In this document: one piece after another, positions 14,050-18,449 of the stretch
Layout: the number at the start of each line of letters is the position of its first letter
Numbering within the stretch: position 1 is the first letter of the stretch
Source of the DNA: an uncultured Clostridia bacterium
GTDB taxonomy: Bacteria; Bacillota; Clostridia; Christensenellales; UBA1242
Length of the DNA: 18,449 nucleotides
Direction of reading: 5' to 3'
Assembly: GCA_904397185.1 (NCBI GenBank)
Contig: CAJFOL010000009.1
Coordinates: forward strand, 1-18,449
Translations under genes and position numbers: made by a program
Notes under the pieces: model-generated
Told to the model about the DNA's origin: nothing
Databases searched by the model: none
What the model saw: only the letters and a program-made list of their open reading frames with translations

Positions 14050-15868
14050 TATTAAGGTCAAATCTACACCTAAAGATAAAAAGAAAAAGGTCCAAGTTTA
14101 CCATACCGATCGAGCAAAAGACTTTAAAGGCTCTTTAAAAATGCTTTTGAAACGTTTAGGAGACCATAAAGTTTCAGTCATAATAGCCGTAATTTTTGCA
14201 GGGCTTGCTGCGGCTATAAATGTTATAGGTCCTACCCTTTTAAACCAAATGATGACAATGCTCTTCGAAGCGACAAATATTGATGTCAATGAAGTTACAA
14301 AATATGGACTGATTATCGTTTGTATGTATATTGTTGCTGGCTTGCTTGGATATTTTCAAGGGTTCCTTATGTCTAAGGTGTCAGTTGGGGTAAGCAAGAA
14401 GTTACGTAGTGAAATATCTGTAAAAATCAATAAACTTCCTTTAAAATATTTCGATAATCATAGTTATGGTGATGTGCTTTCAAGAGTTACAAACGACGTA
14501 GATACTGTCGGAAGCACACTTGAACGTACCCTATCATCACTTGTAACCTCTACCGTAACTATAATTGGTATACCTATTGCAATGTTTACAATAAGTTGGC
14601 AACTGACACTTATATCACTCCTTCAAATTCCTCTTGCACTCATAATTGTATTTTTAGTTGTTAAATTCAATCAAAAGTACTTTATAAGACAGCAAAAACT
14701 GCTCGGCGATGTGAACGGCTATATTGAAGAAAACTTCTCGGCTCATCATGTAGTTAAAGCCTTTAATGGTGAAGAACGAGCCCAAAATACCTTTGATGAA
14801 ATTAACAACAAATTAAAAGTTTCATCCAGAAAAGCACAATTTTTCTCTGGACTTATGATGCCCGTTGTAAACTTCACTAGCAATATAATCTATGTCCTCA
14901 TTTGTTTGGTAGGTGCATACATTGCAATAAGCACAAACAATATGGCATTTCTTGCTACAATCATTACCTTTATGACCTACACAAAACTTTTCAATCAACC
15001 TATTTCTCAAATCGGTTCTATCTCAGGCACTCTTCAGTCAACTATGGCTGCTGCAGAACGTGTGTTTGAGTTCTTAAGTGAAGAAGAACAGCCTGACGAA
15101 AGTAACAAAACAATCACTATAGAAAATGTTAAAGGTAAAGTTGAATTTAGGCACGTAAACTTTGGCTATAACCCTGACAAACAGATAATACATGACTTTA
15201 ATTTTATTGCCCACCCTGGTGAAAAAATCGCTATAGTTGGGCAAACTGGTGCAGGCAAGACCACTATGGTAAATCTGCTGATGAGATTTTATGATGTGAG
15301 TGACGGTGAAATATTAATCGATGATGTCCCAATAAATGATATGAATAGAAGTTATGTGCGTTCGCTCTTTGGCATGGTACTTCAAGATACTTGGCTGTTT
15401 GAAGGTACTATAAAAGACAATCTGCGATTTGGAAAGCCGACCGCCACTGACGAAGAAATTGTAAATGCCTGCAAAATGGCAAATGTCGACCACTTCATTC
15501 GCACAGAGCCTAAAGGCTATGATATGGCTCTATCTGAAGAAACTAGCATCTCTGCTGGGCAAAAGCAACTGCTCACAATCGCACGTGCAATGGTTCAAAA
15601 TGCCCCTATGCTTATCCTTGACGAGGCAACAAGTTCAGTAGATACACGAACAGAAATTCTTATACAAACTGCCATGGATAGACTTACAGAAGGTCGAACA
15701 AGTTTTGTTATCGCTCACCGCCTTTCTACAATCAAAAATGCTGATAAAATCATTGTTATGAAAGATGGCAACATTGTGGAAGTCGGAAATCATGAGGAAT
15801 TACTTGCTAAAGGTGGTGTATATAAAGACCTCTATACCAGCCAATTTGAAAGTGGCGAAAACTTTTAG
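14042..15868 (+). CDS. ABC exporter half-transporter, catalytic-site subunit
   Basis: The protein has 608 residues: a basic N-terminal tail (1-35), six-helix exporter domain (about 40-335) and ATPase domain. Walker A is GQTGAGKTT (400-408), the Q-loop is VLQDTWLFEG, Walker B is LILDEATSSVD with Asp527-Glu528, and the switch His is 559 (IAHRLST). All catalytic residues are intact, but the signature is ISAGQ (503-507) instead of LSGGQ. It complements the preceding subunit: this signature faces that subunit's degenerate Walker site. The ATG overlaps the previous stop by 8 bases behind AGGAGG, favouring coupled translation and equal amounts of the two chains. Confidence 0.95.
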   Translation: MNNIKVKSTPKDKKKKVQVYHTDRAKDFKGSLKMLLKRLGDHKVSVIIAVIFAGLAAAINVIGPTLLNQMMTMLFEATNIDVNEVTKYGLIIVCMYIVAGLLGYFQGFLMSKVSVGVSKKLRSEISVKINKLPLKYFDNHSYGDVLSRVTNDVDTVGSTLERTLSSLVTSTVTIIGIPIAMFTISWQLTLISLLQIPLALIIVFLVVKFNQKYFIRQQKLLGDVNGYIEENFSAHHVVKAFNGEERAQNTFDEINNKLKVSSRKAQFFSGLMMPVVNFTSNIIYVLICLVGAYIAISTNNMAFLATIITFMTYTKLFNQPISQIGSISGTLQSTMAAAERVFEFLSEEEQPDESNKTITIENVKGKVEFRHVNFGYNPDKQIIHDFNFIAHPGEKIAIVGQTGAGKTTMVNLLMRFYDVSDGEILIDDVPINDMNRSYVRSLFGMVLQDTWLFEGTIKDNLRFGKPTATDEEIVNACKMANVDHFIRTEPKGYDMALSEETSISAGQKQLLTIARAMVQNAPMLILDEATSSVDTRTEILIQTAMDRLTEGRTSFVIAHRLSTIKNADKIIVMKDGNIVEVGNHEELLAKGGVYKDLYTSQFESGENF

Positions 15869-15870
15869 AC

Positions 15871-15908
15871 AACAAAAAAATGGACTTGTTGTAGTCCATT
15901 TTTTTGTT
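15871..15908. terminator. strong terminator after the ABC operon
   Basis: The arms 15871-15885 and 15894-15908 pair over 15 bp with an 8-base loop (core TGGAC/GTCCA) and A7/T7 tracts. It begins 2 bases past the ABC stop and can also serve the convergent membrane-protein gene. Confidence 0.9.
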
Positions 15909-15918
15909 TCAATAACTT

Positions 15919-16434
15919 CTATTTCTTAGAAAATCTATATCCAAGATATGAAGTAACAAGAGCAACAACGGCTATTACGAAGTTTACAATCACTGCCCAG
16001 CCAGTGCTATAACCAGCAGAAACATAATCCCCTGATGCTGAGTGGTCGTTCGCAAATCCTACTGTGCAGAAAAGTGAGATTGCACCAAAAACAACAAGAG
16101 CAAGTGACACAATGATGTTTATAAAGTTAAACATTTTGATTGCCTTTGATTTCTTGATAACACCAAAACTTACAAGCATGCAATATATAGACGATACAAT
16201 AAGTACTCCCGCAAGTATTGCTACAATCAAGTTTGAAAGTGCCATCATAACTTGTGTTCCGTTGCCATCAAAATAGTTCCCTATGATGTCATAACCATTA
16301 ATTGAATCTAAATTACCACCATATTCACCTATACTACCGCCAAAACTTAAATAAGATTGTGACAAGAATACATAGGTAAGTACCCCTATAATGATATTTG
16401 CAATGTACATCAAACTTGTTTTTAAATTTTTCAT
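15919..16434 (-). CDS. four-helix membrane protein, unknown function
   Basis: The protein has 171 residues with hydrophobic segments near 8-26, 64-86, 98-122 and 145-166. A Gly/Asn/Asp-rich loop (about 30-60) lies between the first two and a short Ser/Gly/Asp loop before the last. The lysines after helix 2 (IKKSKAIK) and at the C-terminus (RFSKK) suggest cytosolic faces there and extracytoplasmic loops elsewhere. I recognise no family. It has its own promoter, a strong AAGGAGGGAG ribosome site and no operon partner. Confidence 0.75.
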   Translation of the reverse strand: MKNLKTSLMYIANIIIGVLTYVFLSQSYLSFGGSIGEYGGNLDSINGYDIIGNYFDGNGTQVMMALSNLIVAILAGVLIVSSIYCMLVSFGVIKKSKAIKMFNFINIIVSLALVVFGAISLFCTVGFANDHSASGDYVSAGYSTGWAVIVNFVIAVVALVTSYLGYRFSKK

Positions 16435-16452
16435 ACTCCCTCCTTAATTTTT

Positions 16453-16481
16453 ATTGTAATATTTATTTATGCATAAGTCAA
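16453..16481 (-). promoter_or_regulatory. promoter of the four-helix membrane protein gene
   Basis: -35 TTGACT (16481-16476), a 17-base spacer and -10 TACAAT (16458-16453) give a start near 16446. Confidence 0.7.
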
Positions 16482-16518
16482 ATAATTTTTTAATTTTATT
16501 TTGAATTTTAAAAAATAA

Positions 16519-16557
16519 AAAATCTCAAAAATGAAATAAATTCATAATTGAGATTTT
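16519..16557 (-). terminator. terminator of the NfeD-SPFH operon
   Basis: The arms 16519-16528 and 16548-16557 pair over 10 bp (AAAATCTCAA/TTGAGATTTT), with an inner 5-bp ATGAA/TTCAT pairing. It starts 5 bases past the SPFH stop and is followed by a T-rich run on the minus strand. Confidence 0.8.
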
Positions 16558-16562
16558 GTAAA

Positions 16563-17531
16563 TTATTTTTTATCATCTTTTAAATCAGTATTTTCAACTA
16601 CTTTTTGGGTTTTTGGCTTTTTAACTGGGCTTGGTGAATCGGTCTTGATTACCTCTGCTATACTTGTAAACAAACCTGCAACATTTTGGATGTCACTTGG
16701 CACAATAATTTTTGTAGACTGCCCATCAGCAAGTTTTTTAAGTGCTTCAAAGCCTTGTAATGTTATATATGCCGCATCAGGCTTAGCCGAGTTGATAAGT
16801 TCAATAGCCTTGTTTTCGCCCTCTGCCACGGCAATTAATGCCTCTTTTTGTGCTTCTGCTGCCAATATTTTTGCAGTCTTATCGGCTTCGGCACGTAATA
16901 TCTTTGCCTGTTTTTCACCCTCTGCCACAAGTATGCTTGATTTCTTTTCACCCTCTGCACGAAGAATTTGCTCACGACGTTCTCGTTCTGCTTTCATCTG
17001 TTTATCCATTGCATCTTGGATATCCTTAGGCGGAAGAATATTTTTAAGTTCCACCCTATTAATCTTTATTCCCCATGGGTCGGTCGCCTCATCGAGGATA
17101 ACTCTCATTTTAGTGTTTACTGTATCACGAGATGTCAAGGTTTGGTCAAGTTCAAGTTCTCCGACAATGTTACGAAGTGTGGTTGCTGTTAGGTTTTCAA
17201 TCGCCTTTATAGGTTGCTCAACACCATAGGTATAAAGTTTGGCATCGGTTATCTGGAAATAGACAACGGTGTCTATCTGCATTGTAACGTTATCTTTTGT
17301 GATAACTGGTTGAGGCTTAAAATCTGCAACAATTTCTTTGAGTGAGATTGGCTTGCTTGTTCTATCAATAAATGGGAATACAATATGCACACCTGTATCA
17401 AGTGTTTTTCTGTATTTCCCAAGTCTTTCAACGACTACCGCAGTCGCCTGTCTCACTATTCTTATTGATAAGCATAAACTTACAAGTACAAGCACACCTA
17501 AAATAATCAATACAATTGCCCAAGCACTCAT
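16563..17531 (-). CDS. SPFH/stomatin-like membrane protein (QmcA/HflC type)
   Basis: The protein has 322 residues. One N-terminal membrane helix (3-24) is followed by the SPFH/Band 7 domain (about 25-180), with VVERLGKYRKTLDTGVHIVFPF (split at 33-54), VITKDNVTMQIDTVVYF and the conserved PP at 167-168. A long coiled coil (about 178-250) has repeated AEGEK/AEADK/AEAQK units, then a Lys/Pro-rich tail. Such proteins form large ring or cage oligomers that organise membrane domains and often act with proteases. The adjacent NfeD gene is the standard partner, as in the qmcA loci. It starts 3 bases after the NfeD stop with TAGGA upstream. Confidence 0.93.
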   Translation of the reverse strand: MSAWAIVLIILGVLVLVSLCLSIRIVRQATAVVVERLGKYRKTLDTGVHIVFPFIDRTSKPISLKEIVADFKPQPVITKDNVTMQIDTVVYFQITDAKLYTYGVEQPIKAIENLTATTLRNIVGELELDQTLTSRDTVNTKMRVILDEATDPWGIKINRVELKNILPPKDIQDAMDKQMKAERERREQILRAEGEKKSSILVAEGEKQAKILRAEADKTAKILAAEAQKEALIAVAEGENKAIELINSAKPDAAYITLQGFEALKKLADGQSTKIIVPSDIQNVAGLFTSIAEVIKTDSPSPVKKPKTQKVVENTDLKDDKK

Positions 17532-17534
17532 TTC

Positions 17535-18086
17535 CTACTCCCCCTGTTTATCTTCTGTCTGAGTTGTAACCTGCTCGCCATCTTGTTTTTCTTCAATCTC
17601 TGGTTGGATATTCGCCTCTACTTTATTATTCTGTGTTTCAACGGTGACTCCTTCAACTTTTTTAACCATAAGTTTATTCCCGTCAATCTTGACAACTTCT
17701 ACAAGGCTACCCTTATCAATCTTGCCTCCATCTTCACTAGCAGCGGTCCATGTTACGTCATTGACTTTAACACTCCCAAGATGCTCAAAATCAGTATCCT
17801 CAAGTAGCCTAAACTGTTTGCCAACCAAAGAATTTGCGTTTGTCTTGGTATTCATGTTTTTAAAAAGCAGTTTTTGTGCATACTTTCTAACAAAAATAAG
17901 TAGCATTGACGAGATAATGATAAAGATTGCAATTTGCAGTTCTATCCATATCCCACCAATTGCAGATAAAATAAATGGCACTATAGCACCAATGGCAAAC
18001 CAAACTGATACCAAATCAAAAGTTACAATCTCTATTATCAGTGATATAGCAATAACTGCAAGCCATACCCAAAACATTGTCTCCAT
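17535..18086 (-). CDS. NfeD-family membrane protein
   Basis: The protein has 183 residues. Two to three membrane helices (about 3-26, 28-46 and 50-66) precede an OB-fold domain (about 87-145) with the family pattern LGSVKVNDVTWTAASEDG and GSLVEVVKIDGNKLMVKKV. The tail is Glu/Gln-rich. This is the short, protease-less NfeD type. It works with SPFH proteins, here encoded 3 bases downstream, in membrane-domain organisation. The start is ATG 18086 with GGAG 5 bases upstream. A GTG at 18092 overlaps that ribosome site and is not used. Confidence 0.9.
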   Translation of the reverse strand: METMFWVWLAVIAISLIIEIVTFDLVSVWFAIGAIVPFILSAIGGIWIELQIAIFIIISSMLLIFVRKYAQKLLFKNMNTKTNANSLVGKQFRLLEDTDFEHLGSVKVNDVTWTAASEDGGKIDKGSLVEVVKIDGNKLMVKKVEGVTVETQNNKVEANIQPEIEEKQDGEQVTTQTEDKQGE

Positions 18087-18119
18087 AATCACTCCGCTTA
18101 TTTTAAATAATATATATTT

Positions 18120-18148
18120 ATATTAACAAATTTTTTACAATATGTCAA
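18120..18148 (-). promoter_or_regulatory. promoter of the NfeD-SPFH operon
   Basis: -35 TTGACA (18148-18143), a 17-base spacer and -10 TAATAT (18125-18120) give a start near 18113. Confidence 0.75.
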
Positions 18149-18226
18149 CATTATTCATGATTTAACATAAAAGATATTGTGAAATTAAAAAATTTTCATT
18201 AATTTTAAAAAAGTTTTGAAAAATAG

Positions 18227-18255
18227 TTGATTTTTAAGATTTTTTTTGCTATATT
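18227..18255 (+). promoter_or_regulatory. promoter of the tRNA cluster
   Basis: -35 TTGATT (18227-18232), a 17-base spacer and -10 TATATT (18250-18255) give a start near 18262, 47 bases before tRNA-Gly. Confidence 0.55.
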
Positions 18256-18308
18256 ATAAGAGCAAACCTTAACTTACTAACATTTAGTTTTGATAAGGCG
18301 ATTCTTAT

Positions 18309-18383
18309 GCGGGAGTGGCTCAGTGGTAGAGCGTTGCCTTGCCAAGGCAAAAGTCGCGGGTCCGAATCCCGTCTTCCGCTCCA
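18309..18383 (+). tRNA. tRNA-Gly (anticodon GCC)
   Basis: The 75-base gene includes an encoded CCA end. Acceptor GCGGGAG pairs with CTTCCGC (one G-U pair). The anticodon stem TTGCC/GGCAA encloses TTGCCAA with GCC at 18341-18343. The T arm GCGGG-TCCGAAT-CCCGT is normal. Confidence 0.97.
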
Positions 18384-18387
18384 TAAT

Positions 18388-18449
18388 GGTACCATCGCCA
18401 AGCGGTAAGGCCAAGGTCTGCAAAACCTTCATTCCCCGGTTCAAATCCG
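18388..18449 (+). tRNA. tRNA-Cys (anticodon GCA), 3' end beyond window
   Basis: It begins GGTACCATCGCCAAGCGGTA, 4 bases after tRNA-Gly. The anticodon stem AAGGT/ACCTT encloses CTGCAAA with GCA at 18420-18422. The T-arm loop (TTCAAAT) is present, but the acceptor 3' strand lies outside the window. Confidence 0.93.

Noticed and set aside
16645..17229. 194-codon plus-strand open frame
   Set aside because: It is antisense to the SPFH coding sequence, including its repetitive coiled coil. It has Ser/Ala-rich low complexity and no ribosome site.
17644..18126. 160-codon plus-strand open frame
   Set aside because: It is antisense to NfeD and runs through that gene's promoter; no ribosome site or family likeness.
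1..18449. CRISPR array, insertion sequence or prophage genes
   Set aside because: I saw no regularly spaced repeats, transposase, integrase or phage structural motifs. The tRNA genes at the right end show no attachment-site duplication in the window.

Overview
The window is AT-rich bacterial DNA with strong Shine-Dalgarno sites, near-consensus sigma-A promoters, T-tailed hairpin terminators, a DivIVA-domain protein and a heterodimeric ABC exporter. This fits a low-GC Gram-positive (Bacillota, clostridial type). I cannot place it more precisely. Stops are standard and TGA acts as a stop.

Left part (1-4962, all minus strand): a uracil-DNA-glycosylase-superfamily gene is followed by two DUF262 genes that overlap by 8 bases. 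The first carries the DUF1524 HNH nuclease domain. The second runs off the left edge. Both have the DGQQR motif seen in GmrSD/SspE-type restriction proteins. This is the best candidate in the window for an unusual defence system: a base-excision enzyme next to a paired NTP-dependent, modification-sensing nuclease.

Middle part (5093-10616): a FabG-like reductase on the plus strand converges on a DivIVA-domain gene across a bidirectional terminator. The DivIVA gene lies at the end of a minus-strand group, lgt - small membrane protein - DivIVA. Upstream of lgt is a protein with the plan of transcription terminator Rho that has lost its P-loop and C-terminal part. Upstream of that is a predicted metal exporter with a His-rich loop; its promoter overlaps a perfect 22-bp interrupted palindrome.

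Right-centre part (10705-15868): a cytosolic-looking protein built of eleven regular 17-residue repeats is divergent from a MarR regulator. The regulator forms an operon with two half-size ABC exporters through 8-base overlaps. Their motifs predict a heterodimer with one degenerate and one competent ATP site. A strong hairpin ends this operon.

Right part (15919-18449): a small four-helix membrane protein, then an NfeD - SPFH (QmcA/stomatin-like) operon on the minus strand, then tRNA-Gly(GCC) and the start of tRNA-Cys(GCA) on the plus strand.

Two genes, lgt and the glycosylase gene, lack a ribosome-binding site and have a -10 box placed so that transcription would begin at or within about 2 bases of the ATG, so they may be leaderless.
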